Shown here: positions 29,801 through 37,910 of the stretch, one piece after another
Layout: every line of letters starts with the position of its first letter
Position numbering within the stretch: position 1 is the stretch's first letter
Assembly (NCBI GenBank): GCA_963735495.1
Contig: CAVTLG010000002.1
Span: 186,001 to 250,000 of the forward strand
Origin: CAVTLG01 sp963735495
Lineage (GTDB): Bacteria; Chloroflexota; Ktedonobacteria; Ktedonobacterales; Ktedonobacteraceae
Direction of reading: 5' to 3'
DNA: 64,000 nucleotides
Program-made: the position numbers and the translations under genes
Notes under the pieces: model-generated
The model's database searches: none
What the model was told of the DNA's origin: nothing
Seen by the model: only the letters and a program-made list of their open reading frames with translations

Positions 29801-31881
29801 TGATTAATATCCGTTGTGCTCACCGCCAGCACATCATGAGGCAAGAAATAGCGCCACTTGAGGGTACCCTTACTACTGAGTACATAGACATTGCGATCTT
29901 CGGAGCCAACGAGAATTTCTACATCGTTATCGCCGTCAATATCTTGCATACAGAGGGCTCGTATGCGGTCGTAGACCTGGTATGTCCAGAGCAGCAAACC
30001 ATCCTGTGTATAGGCATAGACACAATTGTCGAGACAGCCAGCGATAATTTCTGGCGCACCCTCTTCAGCCAGCTCACAGGCTTGAATGATTTTGATGCCT
30101 TGTGCTGTTTCAATAATCTGCTCGGGTTCACCCAGATCCGTGCCATAGATAAGGATTTTTTTGTCTTCTGTACCCACAAGAATTTTTGTATCTTCCACCC
30201 TGCTTGTTACTTTGAGGCAGACGCTCAATATCCAACCATCGACACGCGTGTGACGTAGGCGGGTTGGCTGAGGCAGGTCAGCCTCATCTACGCCGCTGAT
30301 GATCGAAGTGTATTGATCGACCGTGCAGGCCACAATCTCTTTTCTTTTGCCTCTATCAAGATAGCCTGTCTGGGTAGCTATAATTTGGCCCTCCAATGAA
30401 AATTTCCATAGCAGCGTTCCTGTGTTGGTAAACACTTCGAGTGAGCCATTAGATGTACCCACGATGATCTCATGCCGGGGATCACCGGAAATATCGCCGA
30501 GGCTGACTGTACGAATGTATCCACTGGTTTCTCTGACCCAGAGTCGTTGCACTTTGCGTTGCTCCAGATACAGGAGATTCAGCAGGGCTGCCAGATAGTT
30601 CCCCTCCTTGAGCGATTTTCTGGCCTGACTTAGCCTCACTGGCTTTTTATCTGAGTCATCCAGTTTTAGTATGTCTTGCAAGAGTGCTTGCTCCGCTTTT
30701 GAGAGCCTGCTAAGTGAACTGTCTGGACTACTGAAAGCTTGTACATAGTTCTGTCGAATCGTCTTCTCTAGATTTTTATGGATGGTGAAGCGCAATGCAT
30801 GGACTTTCTTGTCTTCAGCGCCAGCGAATACTTCCATGATACCGTCGTTATCAATATCTTGCGCATAGAGGCTAAAGACGCGCGACGCGAGATTGTGCCG
30901 CCAGATAAGTTTGCCGTGTTCATCGAGTACGTAAATATGCTGATCTTCGGAGCCGACGAGGATCTCGCTCTTGCCATCTCCGTCGATATCGGCGATGATG
31001 AGCGTGAGTGGCCGATTATCTAGCCGATAGGACCAGCGGGTCTGTTTTGCTTTCGCGTGTATGCTTATACACTTATCGCCTGCAAAATCAGGGGTAAAGG
31101 CATAGAGTTCCTTACCATCTGTACCAACGAGGATTTCGACGCTGCCATCATGGTTAATGTCAGCAGCTCCCAGCGTATGGAGCGCCTGGTCAAAACTATA
31201 AATCTGGCTGAGTTTGCCCTGTGGTGTGAATATGTACAGGTTTTTATCAACCGAGCCAACAAGAATTTCATCCTGACCATCCTTATTAATGTCGTAGGCC
31301 AGCACATTGCGCACCCAGCCACTGGTCTCATATTTCCAGCGCAGCTCGCCTGTCTTATAATCTAGCACATAGACGTGCCTGTCCTCGGAGCCGACGAGGA
31401 TGGTGTTGTGTCTTTTGCTATCGACGTAGACCTGACATATCGCTTGTTGCGTATCGAGCCAATAGGGTTCTGTGGCGTGCCCTTGCGTGGATAGGCTATT
31501 TTGCGGAGCATAAGGCCAGCGCTTCCCGTATTTGTCGATGGCATTGTTGTCTTTATCTAGCACATACACTTTTCCATCGCGGTCGCCGACCAGAATGCGT
31601 GCCTGCATGTTGCGCTCTTTGATGGCTGGCACGCTCATGACGCTGCCGATCCATGCCTTATTGCCCACAATGCGCTCCCACTTTAACGCACCACGTTTCG
31701 TCAAGATGTACACACGACCTTCACGTGAGGCAGCGGCAATTTCGTAATCTCCGTCGTTATCGATATCAGCGCCATGAATGCCGGTGATCCAATTCCTTGC
31801 CGTGTAGTACCATAGTTCTTGCACCACAGCTAAGCCTCTTCCCAGGCTGCCTTGCAAATCTTCCAGCGGTGATGTTCCCAT
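26821..31881 (-). CDS. giant double beta-propeller/HEAT/P-loop ATPase (intact paralogue)
   Basis: A single 1,686-aa protein. Order: two FG-GAP/VCBS-like propellers (about residues 20-365 and 447-750) with Ca-loop motifs such as DIDNDGD, DINKDGQ, DINHDGS and DIDGDGK; HEAT helices (about 755-1080); a helical linker with KELKYGTDYMLVY; an Ig/CARDB-like beta domain (about 1185-1285); the signature NPYSFGTPIQDSKMFYGR (about 1297-1314); Walker A LYGQRRSGKTT (about 1338); Walker B IIILIDEFE (about 1430); and a C-terminal winged-helix-like region. The design resembles STAND NTPases in which repeats sense and the NTPase switches, but the repeats are N-terminal here. No signal peptide. It converges on the KamA-like gene. 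Confidence 0.85.
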   Translation of the reverse strand: MGTSPLEDLQGSLGRGLAVVQELWYYTARNWITGIHGADIDNDGDYEIAAASREGRVYILTKRGALKWERIVGNKAWIGSVMSVPAIKERNMQARILVGDRDGKVYVLDKDNNAIDKYGKRWPYAPQNSLSTQGHATEPYWLDTQQAICQVYVDSKRHNTILVGSEDRHVYVLDYKTGELRWKYETSGWVRNVLAYDINKDGQDEILVGSVDKNLYIFTPQGKLSQIYSFDQALHTLGAADINHDGSVEILVGTDGKELYAFTPDFAGDKCISIHAKAKQTRWSYRLDNRPLTLIIADIDGDGKSEILVGSEDQHIYVLDEHGKLIWRHNLASRVFSLYAQDIDNDGIMEVFAGAEDKKVHALRFTIHKNLEKTIRQNYVQAFSSPDSSLSRLSKAEQALLQDILKLDDSDKKPVRLSQARKSLKEGNYLAALLNLLYLEQRKVQRLWVRETSGYIRTVSLGDISGDPRHEIIVGTSNGSLEVFTNTGTLLWKFSLEGQIIATQTGYLDRGKRKEIVACTVDQYTSIISGVDEADLPQPTRLRHTRVDGWILSVCLKVTSRVEDTKILVGTEDKKILIYGTDLGEPEQIIETAQGIKIIQACELAEEGAPEIIAGCLDNCVYAYTQDGLLLWTYQVYDRIRALCMQDIDGDNDVEILVGSEDRNVYVLSSKGTLKWRYFLPHDVLAVSTTDINQDGKSEILAGCADSYLYVFSSSGDLLWKYRSNDRIRSVCSADVNQDREREIALGSEDKLELLQIVRPQILAPLIEQCWRELQNEKTAREWLRDFLHAEQAVLRAFAVRKYGEQADLCLEDCVSLCEMQKDDAIEVRQALIASIITIYPHMPAEASVSVILEKLATDNDLEVQLSFIEHLHTLVRHDREMGFYYLERLSRNNDKFIRRAVARKLYQIIDEQEFSDEQYVLLNGRQEKVNAAIFSILLTIACNTEAAWSRQEAARTLAYYLDQHYERLIIYLYILISKGVAPAILLHMAHNASTPIVQHTLQAIVALLDEDLNDDNVQQRVLQGLQALSETKELKYGTDYMLVYQEFYHLFKIRTIPEMAHYRCTLSPDQFTSVTRTQAMAAHQYIFALPKVFERLGSITRNIKIYLRRDILNDRLSSLLEANDSIQKMRKFIDNMYISIFSEEFLCNLPDKRLFAMLLTRWEEMIKKEITELRGKPELQAELQTRSVHYEDQIGVLLRVNNRGRSTAHNVKVSLLHSTCFSIVNEQSFETEAIAGNEEIEFEFSIKTQPAVNTLELCFDINYDDPDNEALLGSLKYCERLSLNKAARDFKYIDINPYSFGTPIQDSKMFYGREKDIAHLKDCLTRTSAKTVILYGQRRSGKTTLLLYMEKTAVLQEHIPVFIDMQGLAYNISDSKLFLEIACAIYTKMQRKGFQIKKPVAQDFVGDPTPGFNRFLDEAEVQIGAQKIIILIDEFEVIEEQVKRGALQPELFQYLRSLMQHRPKVNFLLSGMHTIEELTREYWAVFFNIAYHYQLSKLSEKAATELITGPVIEYLDYDALAVKKVRNLTGNQPYLIHLFCHMLIEQCNEMQKTYVTINDVNMVTREVMQTGQFHIETIWNMLSRTEQIMLAMMATLSRQEGRALSLYEIEEGYRDYHLFYDREQLPAMLKTLCKIDVVECIEREFQEFDAAGKRYIIPIGLIRRWLLRERPLDMLLQKQLEDSYE

Positions 31882-32440
31882 TGCTCTTGCTTGCCCTTCT
31901 GTTGCTTTTGCCTACTCCGTGCTCCTTCTGTTTTAGCGTACCACAAAAAATGTGCCAGATTATGCCAACCTGCTCAAAATACGTGCATACGCAAGCTGTT
32001 TTTCTGCATTGCTACACTTTTGGCACTAAATGGCAGAGACCAGACATTACAATTATACTGCCTATGTTTTTATGTCAATTTACGACGCTTCAGATCAGGC
32101 TCAAGCAACATCCGGCATTGCATAGCCTGTCAGATAATTGGGAACGCAGGTCACATTTCGTCCTAGTAATTGAGTGAGAATAGGATGACTGAAGGTAACT
32201 ACGCAGGTGAAGCAACTTTTCGGGAACCGTGGAAGCTCGCGTAGGGGCCGAGCGGAGCGACCCTTGCGGCGGCCCGTCTTGCACCGACCCTGGACAACTG
32301 CAAGGGATGGTCCCTACGCGATCTCCCTTTACTAGCCAACCTGAGTAGTTACAGCTTAAGTTTATCGTCCGGTGAGAAGGAACCCGGGATGCCGGCAATT
32401 GAGTGCACAGCATGTGCGTTCCGCGTGAATGGAGACTGCC
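31882..32440. other. divergent intergenic region between giant and small P-loop genes
   Basis: About 560 bp between divergently transcribed genes. It contains the palindromic element at 32238-32320. Toward the giant gene the minus strand shows GGCATAATCTGG without a good -35 box. No reading frame here has coding character. Confidence 0.4.
32238..32320. repeat. short palindromic element (MITE/REP-like)
   Basis: Terminal inverted repeats CGCGTAGGG (32238-32246) and CCCTACGCG (32312-32320) bound an 83-bp GC-rich segment that includes CGAGCGGAGCGACC. It differs from the AT-richer flanks. A related GTAGGGG-type palindrome is found at 48277-49852. No reading frame; it may be a mobilised or structural intergenic repeat. 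Confidence 0.5.
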
Positions 32441-33859
32441 ATGGAGGTTCAAAGCGTTAATATGGCGTATTCGTATGAGAATCCTTACTATAACATGGCG
32501 ACGGTGCGTGATAGCAGTATGTTTTTTGGCCGCAAGCACGTACTCAGACGCTTGTATGCTGCTGTTGCCAACAAGCAATCGTTTTCTGTGGTAGGATCGC
32601 TGCATATTGGGAAGTCCTCTGTCTTGCAGTATGCCTGTCGCCAGGAGATCCAGCGCACTTTTGAGTATGATCTCAGTCGCCATATCTTTGTCTTTGTCGA
32701 TTTACGCGAGTATCTGCAAAAGACCCACATCGACTTTTTTGAGGCCGTAAGCAAGCAAATCCGCGCGCGCTATCCCGGCGAGCTGGATCTTGTATCAGAT
32801 GCAGATCATGGCGAAGATGAGTTTAGTCATCTCCTGGGACAGATCGGGGAGCAGGGGTTTCATGTTGTGCTCCTCATGGATGCATTTGACAATATTACAC
32901 GCAATCAGCAGTTTTCGCCGGATTTCTTTACTTTTCTGCGCGCCCTGGCGACGATTGGCAAGGTGTCATATGTGACGGCATCTATTGCGCCGCTCTATGA
33001 TGTTTGTCATTACGCCATTAAATCTTCCCCTTTCTTTAACATCTTCCTGAATTACCAGCTCGGACCGCTCACCGCTGAGGAGGCACGCGAACTAATCACG
33101 GTCCCGGCGCACAGAGCAGGTATTACGTTCTCAGAACAAGATACGCGTTGGCTGCTCGCCCAGGCTGGCCGTCATCCTTTTTTCATCCAGCGCGCCTGCC
33201 ACGCACTCTTTGAGGCCAGGAGCGCTGAGCATGCTCCCACGGTCGATTTCAATACTGTCAAACTCCAGACGTACAAGGATTTGTTGCCACATTTCGAGTA
33301 TACCTGGAAGCAATTGAGCGAGTCACAACAAGATACGCTCAAATATGAGATACAGAGCCAGACAATACAGTCAGCAGATCTCCCAGAGCTACTTGAAAGT
33401 GCACTGTTCCGTCGCTTTGTACGTAGCCACGCACACCTGCAGACCTTTCACCTGGACAGCGAATGTGTAGAGAAAGCGCTGAATAAGATCAATGATAGTC
33501 GCATCCTTGCTGAATGCGAGCTGAAACATTTGCACGTTGTCTCCATGCGCTTAAATCGTGCTATTGTGCAACCCACTCCTAACGATTGGTCCAGAGTCAT
33601 TCGCGAGGTGCTTACAGAGGCATTTGAGCGTATGCGCTCTAACGGAGTGCGCCGCGACGGTGCGCCTGAATGGAAGCTATATAATATCCTGTACTATCGT
33701 CACTTCAAAAATCACTTAAATCATGAGCAGATTGCTGCCCGTGTCGAGTGTAGTTTACGCCAGTACTTCCGTGAGCGCAAAAAAGCCATTGAGATGTTAT
33801 GTAATGAGCTGCTAGAAATGGAGGCCATTGCCACATTAGGGGATGAAGACGTACGCTAA
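32441..33859 (+). CDS. STAND-like P-loop ATPase with C-terminal HTH (small paralogue 2)
   Basis: A 472-aa paralogue of the protein at 18555-19949 with the same order of parts: NPYYNMATVRDSSMFFGR, a P-loop region, VVLLMDAFD at the Walker B position, GRHPFFIQRACHALFE and a C-terminal HTH (NHEQIAARVECSLRQYFRERK, quoted in part: HEQIAARVECSLRQYF). Two key sites are altered. Walker A reads GSLHIGKSS (standard GxxxxGKS kept), and Walker B has MDAF instead of DEFE, losing the catalytic Glu, so it may bind but not hydrolyse ATP. The start was set at the ATG behind GGAG rather than at 32429. Confidence 0.8.
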   Translation: MEVQSVNMAYSYENPYYNMATVRDSSMFFGRKHVLRRLYAAVANKQSFSVVGSLHIGKSSVLQYACRQEIQRTFEYDLSRHIFVFVDLREYLQKTHIDFFEAVSKQIRARYPGELDLVSDADHGEDEFSHLLGQIGEQGFHVVLLMDAFDNITRNQQFSPDFFTFLRALATIGKVSYVTASIAPLYDVCHYAIKSSPFFNIFLNYQLGPLTAEEARELITVPAHRAGITFSEQDTRWLLAQAGRHPFFIQRACHALFEARSAEHAPTVDFNTVKLQTYKDLLPHFEYTWKQLSESQQDTLKYEIQSQTIQSADLPELLESALFRRFVRSHAHLQTFHLDSECVEKALNKINDSRILAECELKHLHVVSMRLNRAIVQPTPNDWSRVIREVLTEAFERMRSNGVRRDGAPEWKLYNILYYRHFKNHLNHEQIAARVECSLRQYFRERKKAIEMLCNELLEMEAIATLGDEDVR

Positions 33860-33986
33860 TATCTCTGCCAACTTTTGCATGCGACCATAAAACATGCTTG
33901 TTTTTTCGTACCCTTTTACACGATACTGATGTATAATCTGTCTATCGTGTCGTACGGCTAATCTGGTATGCATACGGATTGGTTGG

Positions 33987-34514
33987 ATGAAAAAGCATAG
34001 CGTGCATGTACCCCTTTTAGTCTTAATGGCGGGCTTGCCTGGTACGGGCAAGACAACACTGGCAGCCAGACTGGGTAATATTTTGCGCTGGCCTGTCCTT
34101 GACAAGGATGTGATTAAGTCGTCCCTGATGGAGGTAGGTCTGGCTGAGGAGGCGGCTGGCTGGGCTGCTTTCGATAATCTTTTTATGCTTGCACAGGATG
34201 TGCTGGTCAAGCAACGGATTTCTGTTATCCTCGACAGTTCGGCGATGCATCCCTTTATTGTAGAACGTGCCAGTGAGATTGCGCAGGCGGCTGGCGTGCC
34301 GCTAAAAGTCATCCTCTGCACCGCTGAAACCTCGACGCGGCAACGGCGCTTGCGCGCAAGAGATGACCGCAACTGGCGGGCCAGGGTCTACCACCTGGTC
34401 ATCGACGATGAAGAGAACCGCTTCGTGCATCTCCCTCCTGACACGCTGATCGTCTCGACGCAGGTCCCCTTTGAAGAGTACCTGGAGCAGGCGGTTGTAT
34501 ATTTAACCATGTAA
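33987..34514 (+). CDS. AAA_33-type P-loop kinase-like protein
   Basis: A 175-aa protein with Walker A AGLPGTGKTT (residues 15-24), a DKDVIKSSL segment of the kind that binds the acceptor in small kinases, VILDSSAM as a Walker B-like strand and an Arg-rich lid (RQRRLRARDDRNWRAR). This is the fold of gluconate kinase, zeta toxin and chloramphenicol phosphotransferase relatives; the substrate cannot be decided. No antitoxin-like gene is next to it. Confidence 0.75.
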   Translation: MKKHSVHVPLLVLMAGLPGTGKTTLAARLGNILRWPVLDKDVIKSSLMEVGLAEEAAGWAAFDNLFMLAQDVLVKQRISVILDSSAMHPFIVERASEIAQAAGVPLKVILCTAETSTRQRRLRARDDRNWRARVYHLVIDDEENRFVHLPPDTLIVSTQVPFEEYLEQAVVYLTM

Positions 34515-34676
34515 ATACTTACAATTCTCTATTCACAAACAACCAAAAGTGCGCTACAATCAGCGCGAATGGGTATACTTATACTAGCGCGTAGCAATTA
34601 GATGACAATCTGATATCTATAAGGAGCGTCACTCCATCTTTTTATTGCTAAACAATCACAAACAGGGGACACAACA

Positions 34677-36587
34677 ATGCTGAAATCCTGGTGCATACAA
34701 AACTTCAAGCCCATCCTCGATTCGGGTGAACTGAAACTGGCCCCTGTCACCGTGCTTGCAGGTCGCAATAGTTCTGGTAAGAGTAGCCTCATCCAATCAA
34801 TCTTGATGATTGAACAGACACTAAGCAACAGAGTACTAGATCGAGCTTTACTGCCAAATGGCCCTATCGTTCAACTGGGAACCTTTGAAGACATATTGAG
34901 CGAGCAGACAGACCTACGCACCCTCGTAGTCGGCTTTGAACTGGAAATTGAAAAAGAAAAATTAAAAGCGTCTGCTGGTACTAGAGTCAGGCTGGTGGAT
35001 GGAAGGCCCGTTGCAGTAGCAGGGACAAATATTAAATCTATTAAAGTCATCTCTCAGTTCCGTAGCGCAAGCAGCGATAGTACAAGTACTTCTGCCATTG
35101 AAGCGTCGAAGGTTAGTGTAGAAAGCGTTTCATTAGATCTGGTTGCTCTTCGTTATAATAAACAGCGGCTGCCAGTATCCTCAGAAGAAGAAATTGGGAC
35201 ATTGTTCGAGTTTGGCATAGATATTAAATTATTATCACCCATGGAATTTGATGTATTTCTTAAAGATGTTCTGCCTGAATACTTAAGACTTGTAACCTAC
35301 AGTGCTAAAGAGTCAAATTATCTAGGTGCATTTAGATTGAAAGAGGCATTAAACAATATCCGAATTCCCACACCATCTCTAGTAACATTTTCCCATTTTC
35401 TCCCTGCGCGCCTCATTGGGAAATATGTTGTTGAGGAACGCCGCTGGTCACGCTTAAGACGCACATTAAGTATGGCTTTTGAGTATTCTGATGATAGGTT
35501 TGTGGCATCATCTGAAATTGGGAGTCCAGAGTTTCTATTGCCAGATAGTTTGAGAGATGCAGTAGTCAGTCTTTGTCGAGCTGAAAATATCTCAGACGTA
35601 TTTTCAGGCCGAACTTTTCTTGAGTTGATACGCTGGTATAACAGGTTATTAATACGAGGGCAAAAAAGGAAGATAGTTGGAAATAAGCTTAAAGAGGTAG
35701 TAGACCAAAACAATTTAGCAAAAATGCTACAAGCAGATATGAGCAACAGCGAAAGAACTGAAGCACTGGAAACAGTCACTAATAATGCTTTCGTAGAAAA
35801 TCTCGAAGATGGAGTGGAGCAAATCATTCAGTTTTTCACCAGCAAAATACGATACTTAGGTCCACTGCGAGCAGATCCGCAAGCCGCTCAAAAGTTTGCA
35901 CCCAGCAGCGAGTTAGATGATATTGGTGCAAAAGGAGAATATGCAGCAGCAGTTTATGAGGCCAATCAAAATGCGGGCATACGCTGGTATAATCCTTCTA
36001 GCAGTGAAATTGAACGAAGTACGTTAAAAATAGCATTAAATACATGGGCTAGCTATTTAGGTGTGGCAAACGAAATCAACATTCAAATGGCGGGTCAAAG
36101 TGGCGTAAGCTGGCAAATAGTGCATATCGAGGGGCATAAAGCGTTGCCGCTCACAGCCGTAGGTGTAGGAGTCAGCCAGATATTGCCTATTCTGGTGATG
36201 GGCTTGCTATCGCCTGCTAATACACTATTGCTTGTTGAACAACCAGAACTGCACCTGCATCCTCGCGTACAGGCTCGCTTGGGCGATTTCTTCATGGGGT
36301 TGGCACAGTGTGGCAAACAATGTCTGATCGAGACGCACAGCGAGAACCTGATCAGTCAATTGCGCTATCATATTGTGCAAGCAGGTGGACAAGAAAAGAG
36401 CGACTGCCTGATCTATTTTGTCGATCAGGACGAGCAGGGCGCAGCCCAATTTAACCCTATCGAAATCTCAGCAGACGGTAATATTCTCAACTGGCCGGAT
36501 GGCTTCTTTGACGAAACAATGTTGCAGGAAGATAGAATCACTGCCGCGAGCTTGAAGAAAAGGGCGCAAAAAACAAAAAATGGCTAA
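34677..36587 (+). CDS. OLD/AAA_21-type ATPase with C-terminal DUF3696-like region
   Basis: A 636-aa SMC/OLD-like ATPase. N-terminal FKPILDSGELKLAPVTVLAG leads into Walker A (GRNSSGKSS, about residue 31). The ABC-like signature region is near TAVGVGVSQILPILV, and Walker B is LLVEQPELHLHP (about 520), with the following ETHSENLI His. The C-terminus (FVDQDEQGAAQFNPIEISADGNI quoted in part: FNPIEISADGNILNWPDGFFD) matches DUF3696. The coding region is visibly more AT-rich than its neighbours, which suggests transfer. The stop overlaps the next start by 8 bp. Such ATPases occur in several anti-phage systems; this pairing is unfamiliar. Confidence 0.85.
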   Translation: MLKSWCIQNFKPILDSGELKLAPVTVLAGRNSSGKSSLIQSILMIEQTLSNRVLDRALLPNGPIVQLGTFEDILSEQTDLRTLVVGFELEIEKEKLKASAGTRVRLVDGRPVAVAGTNIKSIKVISQFRSASSDSTSTSAIEASKVSVESVSLDLVALRYNKQRLPVSSEEEIGTLFEFGIDIKLLSPMEFDVFLKDVLPEYLRLVTYSAKESNYLGAFRLKEALNNIRIPTPSLVTFSHFLPARLIGKYVVEERRWSRLRRTLSMAFEYSDDRFVASSEIGSPEFLLPDSLRDAVVSLCRAENISDVFSGRTFLELIRWYNRLLIRGQKRKIVGNKLKEVVDQNNLAKMLQADMSNSERTEALETVTNNAFVENLEDGVEQIIQFFTSKIRYLGPLRADPQAAQKFAPSSELDDIGAKGEYAAAVYEANQNAGIRWYNPSSSEIERSTLKIALNTWASYLGVANEINIQMAGQSGVSWQIVHIEGHKALPLTAVGVGVSQILPILVMGLLSPANTLLLVEQPELHLHPRVQARLGDFFMGLAQCGKQCLIETHSENLISQLRYHIVQAGGQEKSDCLIYFVDQDEQGAAQFNPIEISADGNILNWPDGFFDETMLQEDRITAASLKKRAQKTKNG

Positions 36588-37635
36588 TATCGTGATTGAC
36601 CCTGTAATCGTCATGATGCCCCCTACCACTGCAACACGAGCGGAAGTGGAAATCTGGCTAAAGAATTTGACTGTCTGGTTAACCGAAGCTCTGACTGCGC
36701 CTTTCACCTGGCTGCATGATCAGGAGGCAACATATCTTCTGGAAGCTAATAGACAATTTCCCAGCTTTGAACAGTTGAGGCAATTGCAGAGTAAGTATCA
36801 TCTGGACATCAATGTTAGTCATATTGCAAAAAAGGTAAATGCGTTCTTTCGCGATGACATGCTTGACATTGCCAATCATTTGCAAAATTTAGCATATAAT
36901 GTAGAACCAGAAGCAGCTACAATCACTATCGAACCAGGACACTTTATCAGCCGTCTACCCACATACCTGTATGCAGGTTTGCAAATGCTGCTAGCCAGTT
37001 GCTGTGCGTGTAAGCATATAGAACATCCCTTTGGGCAAGGACTTTCTATTGCGACGCTGGCATTAGAGCATGGTTTACGGAAGATCGTCGTCTCATTCGT
37101 GGTTCTGGATGCCCTCCCTGATTTTGCCCGTCCAGCGGATAACAAAATCGCTCAAACATTCCCATTATTAATTACTCCTGATGATCTACAATCCCTCATA
37201 GACATCATCGATGTATGGACTCAAGGCGAGCGTGGCATTGTCTACGCTATCAAACAACAATCCCAAAGAGATCAATCTGGCACTAGCGCTGTTCCATTCT
37301 CATTTCGTCTGGGGCCACGCTTTATCGAGTCTGTAAATAAGCATGGATTAGATACAAATGAGACTCTTTTGAAGAGCTTTATGCGTGCGGCCTCTGCCGT
37401 AATTATGGACCAGGCAAAGGATGGAGCTGGCTACCGTTTGCACCCTTTTAGAAGCAGCGAAGCAGCAGACAGTCCACAGCTCATTCGTGATAGTGATCAG
37501 GCCAGAGCATGGCGTCTCATACTCCAATTGCGCAGAGCTGGCTGGCGCTTGCACTACTGGCAAATCCCCACGCCTGAGGGCTGTATAATCGAGTTTGCCA
37601 ATGTTGGCAGAGAATCTGAACGAGAGATATATTAG
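36580..37635 (+). CDS. partner of the OLD-like ATPase, function unknown
   Basis: A 351-aa soluble protein that overlaps the ATPase gene (ATG within its last codons), so the two are translated together. I recognise no nuclease, protease or TOPRIM motif. It has a central Cys/His patch (LASCCACKHIEHPFGQG) that could bind a metal and a helical N-terminal half. The base composition is like the ATPase gene. By position it would be the effector or adaptor of the pair; that is inference only. Confidence 0.7.
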   Translation: MANIVIDPVIVMMPPTTATRAEVEIWLKNLTVWLTEALTAPFTWLHDQEATYLLEANRQFPSFEQLRQLQSKYHLDINVSHIAKKVNAFFRDDMLDIANHLQNLAYNVEPEAATITIEPGHFISRLPTYLYAGLQMLLASCCACKHIEHPFGQGLSIATLALEHGLRKIVVSFVVLDALPDFARPADNKIAQTFPLLITPDDLQSLIDIIDVWTQGERGIVYAIKQQSQRDQSGTSAVPFSFRLGPRFIESVNKHGLDTNETLLKSFMRAASAVIMDQAKDGAGYRLHPFRSSEAADSPQLIRDSDQARAWRLILQLRRAGWRLHYWQIPTPEGCIIEFANVGRESEREIY

Positions 37636-37910
37636 CCCTCCAATAGACCTCAATTAGACCCCGAATAGACCCCCACTGGCATACATTTGGCAGCTTTTTT
37701 GCAGCGATGACACTTTTTTGGCAGTAGAATTGCACTAACTTCAAGAGAATTAATCAATTTAAATCCACGGCTTGACACTTTGCTGGATAGCCTTTACATT
37801 CTGATGAATATGCACAGAGCCAACGCCTGTGAGCAGATAGAGATATCATGATGCTAAATACTATGGATGCTACCCTCCAACGAGGAGAGCAGCACTGGAG
37901 AGGTACGAAG

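Noticed and set aside
31941..31957. Sigma-54-like TGGCAC-N5-TTGT on the minus strand before the giant gene
   Set aside because: The -12 element lacks the required GC and no enhancer-binding activator is nearby; sigma-54 is not expected in this group.
33987..34514. Zeta-type toxin of a toxin-antitoxin pair
   Set aside because: The fold fits many small kinases and no antitoxin-like gene is adjacent.
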